From Pseudobdellovibrionaceae bacterium (GTDB lineage Bacteria; Bdellovibrionota; Bdellovibrionia; Bdellovibrionales; UBA1609), in assembly GCA_018663505.1 (NCBI GenBank), contig JABJQG010000047.1:1-37312 (forward strand): DNA of 37,312 nt, read 5' to 3'. Both the position numbers and the translations under genes were made by a program. Shown piece by piece: positions 14,291 to 21,425 of the stretch (within the stretch, counting starts at the first letter, position 1; every line of letters begins with the position of its first letter). The notes under the pieces are model-generated. The model did not search any database, had not been told where the DNA came from, and worked only from the letters and a program-made list of their open reading frames with translations.

Positions 14291-15394
14291 ATGAATAAGT
14301 TAGTTTTAGCAATAGTAATAACAATGACGACTACTACAGTTTTATTTTTTCAAAACTGTTCAAACTCCTTTGAGTCTCAAGCTATAAATCACAATTACAA
14401 TTCTTCAGAAAATAATAACGATGAGATCAGTTCTATTTCAGATTCAGGTACTTTACCTACATTTTCAATTAGTTCCAAATACAAAGAGGATCAGGGGATT
14501 AAGAATGATCCAGATGTTATTTTGTTTTCAGATTTTGAAAATGATTTTCTTAAAGACGGATGGAGTAGTTCAGAAGGTGATGTGGAATTAAGCGACGGTG
14601 GAATTGACATTTTTAAAGGGCAGTTTGCTCACTTTAAAGTAACATTCCCTTTAGTTGATGGAAAAGTCGAGGATGAGCTCTATCTAACAAGAAAAGCAAG
14701 GTTGAATTTTGATTTGCCAGTCCCTCAGGATGATATTTTTGTAAGGCTTTATACTTATTTTCCAACGGAAACATCTGCTCCACATCATTTTTTTGGATTT
14801 AGAGCTGCAAAACCTGATCTTAGTTTAGTTCCAAGCGGGGGCTCAGCCGGATTAAAGCCTGATGGTGATTTAAGATTTCAAGGCCGTTTAGACATAGACC
14901 AAGGTTTAGTGCCCTTTACTTATACTTATTCCCACAAAATGAAATGCCATGAATCAAATGGAAACTGCTATGGGAATTCTTTTTTATTTCCCCCAAATGA
15001 TTTAATTTCGTTTGAAAGAAACAAGTGGGTTTGCTTAGAATTTATGATAAAAAGTAATACCCCAAATATTTATGATGGTGAGCAAGCTTTTTGGATTAAC
15101 AATAAACTCGCACAACATTATTACACCGGAAGCCACTTCGGTCAGTGGTTACATAATCAATTTGTCTTACCAAAGCATGAAAAGTATGAAGCCTTTCCTA
15201 GGGACCGTGGAGGTTTTGAAGGGTTTAATTTTAGAAAAAATAGTGATGTAAAAATTAGGAGACTTGAGCTTGAGTACTATCAATCTGGTTGGTCACTGAA
15301 TAAAAAGGGATTTGCCCACAAATCTGTACATAATGTTTATTTTGATAATGTTATTGTTGCTAAAAAGCGTATCGGCTGTATGAATACACTCTAA
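14291..15394 (+). CDS. Surface lipoprotein with jelly-roll (polysaccharide-lyase-like) domain
   Basis: A 367-aa protein with AAGGA before ATG 14291. Residues 1-23 form a lipoprotein signal ending L-F-F-Q-N-C (Cys23); Asn at -1 is atypical. A low-complexity Asn/Ser linker (30-60) follows. Residues ~75-360 resemble a concanavalin/jelly-roll fold seen in polysaccharide lyases and glycan-binding proteins: L-F-S-D-F-E-N-D-F near the start, W-V-C-L-E-F-M-I-K-S-N-T-P and D-G-E-Q-A-F-W-I-N-N in the middle, and V-Y-F-D-N-V-I-V at the end. Possible roles are binding or cleaving an extracellular polysaccharide. The gene is monocistronic and converges on the DsbA-like gene. Confidence 0.7.
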   Translation: MNKLVLAIVITMTTTTVLFFQNCSNSFESQAINHNYNSSENNNDEISSISDSGTLPTFSISSKYKEDQGIKNDPDVILFSDFENDFLKDGWSSSEGDVELSDGGIDIFKGQFAHFKVTFPLVDGKVEDELYLTRKARLNFDLPVPQDDIFVRLYTYFPTETSAPHHFFGFRAAKPDLSLVPSGGSAGLKPDGDLRFQGRLDIDQGLVPFTYTYSHKMKCHESNGNCYGNSFLFPPNDLISFERNKWVCLEFMIKSNTPNIYDGEQAFWINNKLAQHYYTGSHFGQWLHNQFVLPKHEKYEAFPRDRGGFEGFNFRKNSDVKIRRLELEYYQSGWSLNKKGFAHKSVHNVYFDNVIVAKKRIGCMNTL

Positions 15395-15404
15395 TATAAG
15401 TGTT

Positions 15405-16052
15405 TTACTCAGCCAGTGCATCCTTAATTGCATCCTCTAGCTGCTGAAGTCCAAAAGATCGCAGAGGTCGGCCATTAACAAAAAAAGTGGGCGTCTGCCT
15501 AACACCAAAAGTATTACCATCTTCAATTTCTTGATCTATCATTTTCATGATACCCTCATCATTCATATCTACTTTAATCCGCTCAATGTCCAACCCTAAT
15601 TCAGGTAAATAAGTCCAAACCAGTTGAGGCTGTGGGTTATGATGGCTCCCCCACTCTGGAAGTTTTTTAAATAACAGATCTAAAGTTTCCCAATATTGAT
15701 TTTGTAATCTAGCTGCGGATAATATCTTAATCACAAATTTTGAGTTGGGATGAAAGGGGGCATAACGAACAACATACCTAATACGACCTTCGTATCTGCT
15801 TAGAATTTCTTTTACTAAGGGATGAAAGAAAGCGCAGCTTTCACATTCGGGGTCCAGGAATTCAACAAGCGTTACTTTAAGCATAGCACTTCCTTGAGAA
15901 GGAGAATAATCCCTAATCAAAGAAGCTCTATTATTTGATACTAATTTTTCTGTTTCTTTCACTTTTGCATCTTTAAATAAATAAGTAGCTACAAAAAATA
16001 CAGCTATTAAAACTATTGCTGTCACTGCAACCAATTTTTTCTGATTAGACAT
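15405..16052 (-). CDS. DsbA-like thiol oxidoreductase (BdbD type), membrane-anchored
   Basis: A 215-aa protein with one N-terminal transmembrane anchor (7-25) and a periplasmic thioredoxin-like DsbA domain. The active site is C-E-S-C (Cys70-Cys73) in F-L-D-P-E-C, and the cis-Pro loop is T-P-T-F-F near residue 185. It should introduce disulfides into exported proteins, and the Cys-rich lipoproteins and exported peptides in this window are plausible clients. Its ATG lies 8 bp inside the upstream DsbB-like gene, so the pair is translationally coupled and forms a complete oxidation system in which DsbB re-oxidises this protein. Confidence 0.9.
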   Translation of the reverse strand: MSNQKKLVAVTAIVLIAVFFVATYLFKDAKVKETEKLVSNNRASLIRDYSPSQGSAMLKVTLVEFLDPECESCAFFHPLVKEILSRYEGRIRYVVRYAPFHPNSKFVIKILSAARLQNQYWETLDLLFKKLPEWGSHHNPQPQLVWTYLPELGLDIERIKVDMNDEGIMKMIDQEIEDGNTFGVRQTPTFFVNGRPLRSFGLQQLEDAIKDALAE

Positions 16053-16479
16053 TTGAATTTTCCCTTGTGAAGTTTCTATTAAATAAAAATAATAATATAA
16101 TTACCATTGAGAAGGCCACTAGTGATAATAGCGGGATTGTTACAAAACCCAACCAGTCAATATACACCGTAGAGCAAGCCACTCCTTGTCGGCAAGGTGC
16201 TGCATTTTCAGGAATAATATTCCAGTGTAATAGGTTATGGTAAAGGGCGAATACCCAGCCTACGAGAGCTAAGGGTAATGAAAAACCATAAACTTTTTGA
16301 TCCAAGGGAAATAACCCCTTTGCTAGAACTAAAACTAAGGGATACATAAAAATTCTTTGATACCAGCAAAGTGAACATGGTGCATAGCCTATAACTTCAC
16401 TAAAAAATAGACTCCCCAGTGTAGCAATAACCGACACTACCCAACCTAAAAATAAATAATTAAAACTCTTAGATGTCAC
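16045..16479 (-). CDS. DsbB/BdbC-like disulfide bond formation membrane protein
   Basis: The start is set at GTG 16479, which has AAGG 6 bp upstream; a TTG at 16497 would add six residues. The product is ~144 aa with four transmembrane helices. The quinone-side pair is C-S-L-C (in Y-A-P-C-S-L-C-W-Y-Q-R) and the periplasmic pair lies in A-P-C-R-Q-G-V-A-C, both hallmarks of DsbB/BdbC. It passes electrons from the DsbA partner to quinone. It is the first gene of a two-gene operon with the DsbA-like gene. Confidence 0.9.
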   Translation of the reverse strand: MTSKSFNYLFLGWVVSVIATLGSLFFSEVIGYAPCSLCWYQRIFMYPLVLVLAKGLFPLDQKVYGFSLPLALVGWVFALYHNLLHWNIIPENAAPCRQGVACSTVYIDWLGFVTIPLLSLVAFSMVIILLFLFNRNFTRENSNV

Positions 16480-16723
16480 TATTAACCTTACGAACAAATT
16501 AAATTCTCGAAAAACATATCACATGCAACTCATGGATTTGTAGATTAAGCCAAAAATGTTCAAATTTGACTCAAGGCAAGAAAAGAGATGTGAAGCGAAG
16601 ATTAGCTCGTGTTATAGTCAGTACAATTGATGACAACTCCCTCCCAACCACAGCAATAGCTGTCTTTTGGACAGCACAAAGTAAACGTTCTTGAATACTG
16701 AGTTCTTGTTGCATAATTACAAA

Positions 16724-16737
16724 AATCTAATTAGATT
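16724..16737. promoter_or_regulatory. 14-bp perfect palindrome upstream of the TerB-like gene
   Basis: AATCTAATTAGATT is its own reverse complement and lies 31 bp before the ATG at 16769, where a repressor could act. No -35/-10 pair is clear around it. A regulator site is inferred. Confidence 0.35.
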
Positions 16738-16768
16738 AACTTGTAAATTCCAAACCTAAGGACTAAAT

Positions 16769-17155
16769 ATGACCGATCAATCGCACAACAAACTTATCTT
16801 AGCTTTGGTGAATGGGTACCTATGGGTTTCTTCTTCTGATGGACAGATTTCAGAGAAAGAAATTAATTGTTTTAATGAGGCCCTTGAGCAGGCCGGTTAC
16901 GGTGACACACTTACCCCAATTGATGATGCTGAGCTACAGCACATGTTTGCTGATGTTAAGGATCACTTTTCTAGAAACTTTGAAGATGCTGTGGTTAAAG
17001 CCAAACTCATTATTGAGCCCTTCAAGGCTTCAGACTCTGTGAATCAAATAATTAGCATCAGTCGAAAAGCTGTGGTTATTGATGAGAAATTGGAAGAGCG
17101 AGAAGAGGTTGTGCTTCAGCAGATTGCTCAACTCTTAGATGTAAAAAACGCCTAA
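16769..17155 (+). CDS. TerB-like (tellurite-resistance/DjlA N-terminal fold) protein
   Basis: A 128-aa cytoplasmic all-helical protein. The segment L-V-N-G-Y-L-W-V-S-S-S-D-G-Q-I-S-E-K-E (13-31) carries the D-G-x-I-x-x-x-E acidic pattern of TerB/DjlA-N domains, repeated in weaker form near V-V-I-D-E-K-L-E-E-R-E (100-110), as expected for the pseudo-twofold TerB fold that binds metals. Length fits single-domain TerB proteins. The last bases overlap by 4 bp the end of the convergent carbonic anhydrase gene. No other ter genes are present, so a tellurite role is not implied. Confidence 0.7.
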   Translation: MTDQSHNKLILALVNGYLWVSSSDGQISEKEINCFNEALEQAGYGDTLTPIDDAELQHMFADVKDHFSRNFEDAVVKAKLIIEPFKASDSVNQIISISRKAVVIDEKLEEREEVVLQQIAQLLDVKNA

Positions 17156-17799
17156 CTGTTTCGAACTTTTGAGCGAATTAGAAATTCCTTATCTAATTGC
17201 TTTTTAGAAGACACTTCTACTCCAAGATCTTTGACTAAACCGTTATCTAAACCATAGATCCAGCCATGAATACTTATTGACTGTCCCTGACTCCAAGCTT
17301 TTTGAATTATTGATGTATGGCTTAGGTTTAAAACTTGTTGCACCACATTGAGTTCACATAGTTTATCAGAGCGCCCCTCAGATTCTTGAATTTTATCTAA
17401 CACGTCTGAGTGATAATAATGGGTCTCCTTAATACTTCTTACCCAATTATCAATGATACCCAAACCACTCCCCTCCATGGCCGCTTTAACACCACCACAC
17501 CCATAGTGACCACAAATAATGATGTCTGAAACTTTCAAAATATCCACTGCAAACTGCACTACTGAAAGGCAATTGAAGTCTGTGTGGTTAACCATATTGG
17601 CCACATTTCGATGTACAAAAACTTCACCGGGTTCTAAACCTGTTATTTGGTTTGCTGGAACACGGCTGTCCGAACATCCAATCCATAAATACTTTGGGTT
17701 CTGTTGCTGTGATAATCTTTTAAAAAATTGAGGATCCTCTTTTAAAACAGAGTCCACCCAAGCCTTATTGTTTTCAAATAATTGAGCTAGCTTATTCAT
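17152..17799 (-). CDS. can: Beta-class carbonic anhydrase
   Basis: ATG 17799 is chosen because M-N-K-L-A-Q-L-F-E-N-N-K-A-W aligns with the usual start of bacterial beta-carbonic anhydrases; the frame continues to a TTG at 17826 without support. The product is 215 aa. Zinc ligands are in I-G-C-S-D-S-R-V-P (Cys, with the Asp-Arg dyad) and C-G-H-Y-G-C-G-G (His, Cys). G-E-V-F-V-H-R-N-V-A-N is the conserved core. It interconverts CO2 and bicarbonate in the cytoplasm, supplying carboxylases and pH balance. It precedes the converging TerB-like gene; the upstream methyltransferase gene ends 40 bp... on the same strand before this start. Confidence 0.92.
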   Translation of the reverse strand: MNKLAQLFENNKAWVDSVLKEDPQFFKRLSQQQNPKYLWIGCSDSRVPANQITGLEPGEVFVHRNVANMVNHTDFNCLSVVQFAVDILKVSDIIICGHYGCGGVKAAMEGSGLGIIDNWVRSIKETHYYHSDVLDKIQESEGRSDKLCELNVVQQVLNLSHTSIIQKAWSQGQSISIHGWIYGLDNGLVKDLGVEVSSKKQLDKEFLIRSKVRNS

Positions 17800-17839
17800 A
17801 GGTACCAATAATATAGACCCAAACAATTACAGTCAAAGC

Positions 17840-18664
17840 CTAGGTAGTAATTCCTGAAAATTGCTTATGCTGATGAATTGCAGATTTTAATGCCTCTGCA
17901 TCTTCACAACGAAAGGGCAAGGGGGTGTCTGAGCGTTGCCAACGTCGAAACCAACGTTCATCTAAGGGCTTTTCTAGGTCATCTAAACTATAAGCAGCCT
18001 GAGTTGTGCTGTTTTTTAAGCCTGTAGCTATGCCATAACCCACAAAAAATCCAGCCTCCAACAATGCCGCTCGAATGGGCGTAGCCTGGCTGTAGTTATA
18101 GAACATGGCCCGTGCATCACATTTATTATGCAATTTCTTAAAACATTCAGTGGTCCACATTTCTTGGTTCATCTTAGGGGAATAAGGGTCATAATAAACT
18201 ATGTGGGCGTGGTGTTTCACATGATTTATACATTGTAAAAAGTCACCATGATGCAACTCCCATTTAATATTTTCACTTTCCCAGTAGCCTTTGGACAATA
18301 TGGCCCCTAAGGGGCCTTCAAATCCTTTAAAGTGCTCAAACTGAGAGCTATGGTCTAAAGCAAATCGTAACAAATCTAGGTCAATTTCAAAACTCACTAT
18401 ACGAACAGCACGTTGAGCGCACATGGCACAATGTAAAATAGCTAAAGCGTTTGCAGCAGCCCCCAAGCCCACATCAAAAATAACCAATTCTGTAGTTAAA
18501 TCGTGGGTAAGGTGCCATCTTAAATTGGACTGATCAATATAAAGTTGATTAGCCTCTTTCCATGGCCCCACGGGGTTGTGCATAATTTCATTAACCTGCT
18601 TATTTCGAATGGAAAGCACTCCTGCCGTAGTAGTGACGATTTCAAATAGTGGATGCTGCGGCAA
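17840..18664 (-). CDS. MnmC2-like SAM-dependent methyltransferase
   Basis: A 274-aa protein with a TTG start at 18664 closely behind GAGGAGG. The SAM-binding segment is V-I-F-D-V-G-L-G-A-A-A-N-A-L-A (61-75). The catalytic stretch Y-Y-D-P-Y-S-P-K-M-N-Q-E-M-W-T-T (near 157) corresponds to the D-P-F-(A/S)-P-K-x-N-P-x-x-W motif of MnmC2, which methylates nm5U to mnm5U at the tRNA wobble base. A Y-N-Y-S-Q-A-T-P-I-R segment matches the family's T-Y-S-A-x-x-x-V-R. The FAD-dependent MnmC1 half is absent, as in stand-alone MnmC2 proteins. It shares strand with carbonic anhydrase (~40 bp apart) and follows an exported-protein gene by 15 bp. Confidence 0.75.
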   Translation of the reverse strand: MPQHPLFEIVTTTAGVLSIRNKQVNEIMHNPVGPWKEANQLYIDQSNLRWHLTHDLTTELVIFDVGLGAAANALAILHCAMCAQRAVRIVSFEIDLDLLRFALDHSSQFEHFKGFEGPLGAILSKGYWESENIKWELHHGDFLQCINHVKHHAHIVYYDPYSPKMNQEMWTTECFKKLHNKCDARAMFYNYSQATPIRAALLEAGFFVGYGIATGLKNSTTQAAYSLDDLEKPLDERWFRRWQRSDTPLPFRCEDAEALKSAIHQHKQFSGITT

Positions 18665-18679
18665 TGGCCCTCCTCGGGT

Positions 18680-19129
18680 CTAATAACATTGTGGTAAATT
18701 AGATCCCTCAGCTTCACAAGTCAAAATAGATTTTATGAGAAAATGAGGTCTATAGCGTGGACCAAATCTTTCAATGTCTCCAAGACCAATAGCTGAAGCT
18801 TTTCTAAGAACTAAATATAAAGTAAGATTTAAGCCATTACTTTTTGAAAGTTCCACGCTTTCCACTTCACTGTTTATTTTAACAAAATTTAACTGACAAG
18901 AAGCGTTTCTTAAGCAGTTCCCGTTCTCCACCTGAATGATGCATTTGTTCTCTGCATTATCACAAGGAGAGTGGTTTAATTGCTGCTTATAGACCTCCTT
19001 GAGAACACTAAATAATCTTTGATGAACACCTGGGTGCTCTGTGTTTGAAATACTTAATGGTTGAATTTCATTGGCCCACACAACTGAGGTAAGAAGACTA
19101 AAAATTACTAATATACCGATTTTTTTCAT
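18680..19129 (-). CDS. Small exported Cys-containing protein, unknown function
   Basis: A 149-aa protein with ATG 19129 behind GGGGGGAACA and a signal peptide ending V-V-W-A (residue ~19). Six Cys are present in the mature part (in H-S-P-C-D, N-K-C-I, G-N-C-L, A-S-C-Q, L-T-C-E and P-Q-C-Y), an even number that suggests three disulfides. No family is recognised. It probably heads an operon with the MnmC2-like gene, since only 15 bp separate them. Its ribosome site is one of four G-tract sites in this window. Confidence 0.6.
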   Translation of the reverse strand: MKKIGILVIFSLLTSVVWANEIQPLSISNTEHPGVHQRLFSVLKEVYKQQLNHSPCDNAENKCIIQVENGNCLRNASCQLNFVKINSEVESVELSKSNGLNLTLYLVLRKASAIGLGDIERFGPRYRPHFLIKSILTCEAEGSNLPQCY

Positions 19130-19376
19130 TGTTCCCCCCGAAACTTTATATTTTTATTTTCCGGGAGATTATAACCCTAAATTGATAATTACAAGGATTA
19201 GTGGTCAAAAAGCATCCCCCCTACACAACAAAAATTGTTACTCTCCTCATGCTAATGTTCAAGTGCAAATTAAGAGCTGCTCATAGGCATATATCTTGTA
19301 ATAAACATACTTGCATGCTTTACCTCATTTGAACCTAAAGCGCACAATGACTCAAAATCGGGACGCTGGATTAATA

Positions 19377-19823
19377 ATGAAACTTCATATTATACTTCAA
19401 TTTTTAGTTATCAGCTTAAGTATACCAGCCTGGTCTGTAATTAATAATATGGGTTACAAAACCACTCAGTCTAAGCTCCAGGCAAAACTGAGTACGAGAT
19501 CAAGGCAATGTATTGTGTTTTTTGCTCCAAATTTAAAAATAAGCCACCAACTAGAAAATCAAGTTTTAAAGACCACCAACAATAGTCAAATTCTTTCTTT
19601 TACCAAAAAAGATGAGGCCTACGCACTATTTCCTGGGCTTGGTAACCTCACCGTAGGAGGGGCCAGTCATACCAGCCTTGGACAAATAAAAATAAAACGT
19701 ACCTCAGCTGTGTACGATCATGTCAATGACTACAACTTTGCATCTATCATTGTACAACACGTTAAAACACTGAGTCCCAAATCTTATGTGAATGTGGAGC
19801 AGAGCCACTTAATGGGTAAATGA
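19377..19823 (+). CDS. Exported protein of unknown function
   Basis: The start is set at ATG 19377 because it opens a clean signal peptide (M-K-L-H-I-I-L-Q-F-L-V-I-S-L-S-I-P-A-W-S); the frame continues upstream to 19311 with a hydrophilic, unlikely extension. The mature part (~130 aa) is basic, with only one Cys and a Gly-rich stretch (F-P-G-L-G-N-L-T-V-G-G-A). No motif is recognised. It lies 21 bp ahead of the next gene on the same strand, so the two may be cotranscribed. Confidence 0.5.
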   Translation: MKLHIILQFLVISLSIPAWSVINNMGYKTTQSKLQAKLSTRSRQCIVFFAPNLKISHQLENQVLKTTNNSQILSFTKKDEAYALFPGLGNLTVGGASHTSLGQIKIKRTSAVYDHVNDYNFASIIVQHVKTLSPKSYVNVEQSHLMGK

Positions 19824-19844
19824 TATCTGGAACTAGCAAGAGAC

Positions 19845-20192
19845 ATGACTCTTAAATATGAAACACTAGATCGCTTTGATTTAAGTTCAATTAAAGATGC
19901 TAAAATCATACAAGTGAGAGAGAAAACTGGTAAACCTGTATGGGTCATGCAACTCAAATCCTATGACAACGAGACCTTTTCTGAAAACCTCTCCTTAGCG
20001 GTGATGGCTCATCTTGCCGAGATTGTGGGAACAATAAAAAACAATAGGTATTTAACTTACGAGAATCTCTGGAGAGACTATGTTATGAAATCTATGGGCG
20101 CAAGCATGTCACTTTTGGATTACTCTAAATTAAGAATTGAAGAAGAACATCATGAATACATGCAAACCAAAAAAAGAAAAGGGCATTGGTAA
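19845..20192 (+). CDS. Uncharacterised 115-aa cytoplasmic protein
   Basis: ATG 19845 follows CAAGAGAC, a modest ribosome site. There is no signal peptide. The middle (about 45-85) is helical with N-L-S-L-A-V-M-A-H-L-A-E-I-V and N-L-W-R-D-Y-V-M-K-S-M-G; the C-terminus is charged (E-E-E-H-H-E-Y ... K-K-R-K). I do not recognise a family. It probably shares a transcript with the preceding exported protein; function cannot be inferred. Confidence 0.5.
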   Translation: MTLKYETLDRFDLSSIKDAKIIQVREKTGKPVWVMQLKSYDNETFSENLSLAVMAHLAEIVGTIKNNRYLTYENLWRDYVMKSMGASMSLLDYSKLRIEEEHHEYMQTKKRKGHW

Positions 20193-20325
20193 TATGCTAT
20201 TAAAATTAAATTTTACGCAAGGCAATCATTATCTACAATAAATAATCTTTATTAGTGCAGTTGGTTGTGTCCTTATGGCAGCTAAAATCTTGACTTGCTC
20301 CTCAACTTTCCGATACTACCTAGAC

Positions 20326-21228
20326 ATGAGAAATAGAATTTTAAACATTTGTATTTACCTACTCTTTCCGCTCAGTACTTTAGCCGACAGTCTGCATATT
20401 CCAGAAAACTTTGATACTAAATCGGCTAAGGTTGTGGTTGTTATCCATGGCTGTTTACAGTCAGCAGAAGCTATTGCTGCGGGCTCTGGTTGGAACACCA
20501 TCGCTGATAAGCACAATCTCTTTATATACTACCCACAGGTGCCCAAAAGCTCGAATATATTAGATTGTTGGAGTTGGTACAATCCACTTAATCAATCTGC
20601 AAAATGGGGGCAACTCAAAAAAATAAATACTCAATTAGATAAATATCTTAAAATTTTTAAAATTTCCAAGGCCCCTGTTTTTGTCACTGGAATTTCAGCT
20701 GGTGGCGCTATGGCGGCAGGGTTACTGGCTTGTTACCCAGAAATATATAAAGCCGGAGCTCTTATTTCTAGTCCAGTATATGGGTCGGCTCATTCAATTA
20801 TAAGTGCTCAGAGAGTGTTGAAGTTTGGACCTGGTCCCCTGGACACTCTTTATCGTCCCTGTTCTCCCTCAGAGTTTAAAGGGCCAGTTATGGTTATACA
20901 TGGCTTAGCTGACAAGACTGTTCATCCAAGCCATGCAAAAAAAATAGTAAAAGATTTTCATCCTCAAGACTTAGTAGAAAAAAAACATAGCAGTCATAAG
21001 AATGATGCGCATTTTCATGTGACAAAATTTTATTTTAATAATCTACTTAAAGCAGAACTTGTGGAGGTCGAAGGTTTAGAACATGCATGGTCTGGATCAG
21101 AAAGATATTTAAAAAATAAAGCTTACATTGGCTCAGACACCAACAACCCAACTATCCTTCCTTTTTTTGATACTAGAGGCCCTAGTGCTACGGAACTCAT
21201 TTGGAATTTTTTTAGAAATGGCAACTAA
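20326..21228 (+). CDS. Exported PHB-depolymerase-family esterase
   Basis: The start is set at ATG 20326, which opens a signal peptide (M-R-N-R-I-L-N-I-C-I-Y-L-L-F-P-L ... L-A-D); the frame runs upstream to 20275 without support. The 300-aa product is an alpha/beta hydrolase of the PHB depolymerase/feruloyl esterase group: oxyanion segment V-V-V-I-H-G-C-L-Q-S, nucleophile elbow G-I-S-A-G-G-A-M, the acid in H-G-L-A-D-K-T-V and the base in G-L-E-H-A-W-S-G. The conserved W-N, Y-P-Q and C-W-S-W-Y features of the family are also present. It likely hydrolyses polyhydroxyalkanoate or ester-linked polymers outside the inner membrane. In a predatory bacterium, prey storage granules are a possible substrate (inference). 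Confidence 0.88.
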   Translation: MRNRILNICIYLLFPLSTLADSLHIPENFDTKSAKVVVVIHGCLQSAEAIAAGSGWNTIADKHNLFIYYPQVPKSSNILDCWSWYNPLNQSAKWGQLKKINTQLDKYLKIFKISKAPVFVTGISAGGAMAAGLLACYPEIYKAGALISSPVYGSAHSIISAQRVLKFGPGPLDTLYRPCSPSEFKGPVMVIHGLADKTVHPSHAKKIVKDFHPQDLVEKKHSSHKNDAHFHVTKFYFNNLLKAELVEVEGLEHAWSGSERYLKNKAYIGSDTNNPTILPFFDTRGPSATELIWNFFRNGN

Positions 21229-21337
21229 TGCCTTAAGTCTCCCCATAGGGCAAGTCATAGATCACTTGCCTTCGGTATTCACGCATCAATTCTAATAAAC
21301 CTGTCACTGCCAACCGAGAAACTGAGGTTTTGACGGA

Positions 21338-21357
21338 ACAAAGGTCTGCACCTTTGT
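21338..21357. terminator. Candidate bidirectional terminator between convergent genes
   Basis: ACAAAGGT-CTGC-ACCTTTGT is a perfect 8-bp stem with a 4-nt loop in the 197-bp gap between the esterase and the lipoprotein. Two more dyads flank it: GGCAAGT/ACTTGCC (21249-21270) and CCACCG/CGGTGG (21376-21408). T-tracts are short (GTCTTT on plus), so termination strength is uncertain. Confidence 0.45.
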
Positions 21358-21425
21358 CTTTAGCAAATGTATCTCCCACCGCGAATTAAAATTTTTAAGA
21401 AACGGTGGTTGTATCCGTTTTAGTA

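Noticed and set aside
16571-16714. 47-codon minus-strand frame upstream of the DsbB-like gene
   Set aside because: It has an ATG and hydrophobic stretch but no ribosome site or known family; composition may be chance in a 270-bp gap.
16769-17155. Tellurite-resistance operon
   Set aside because: Only a TerB-fold protein is present; no terC, terD, terZ or terA-like genes lie nearby.
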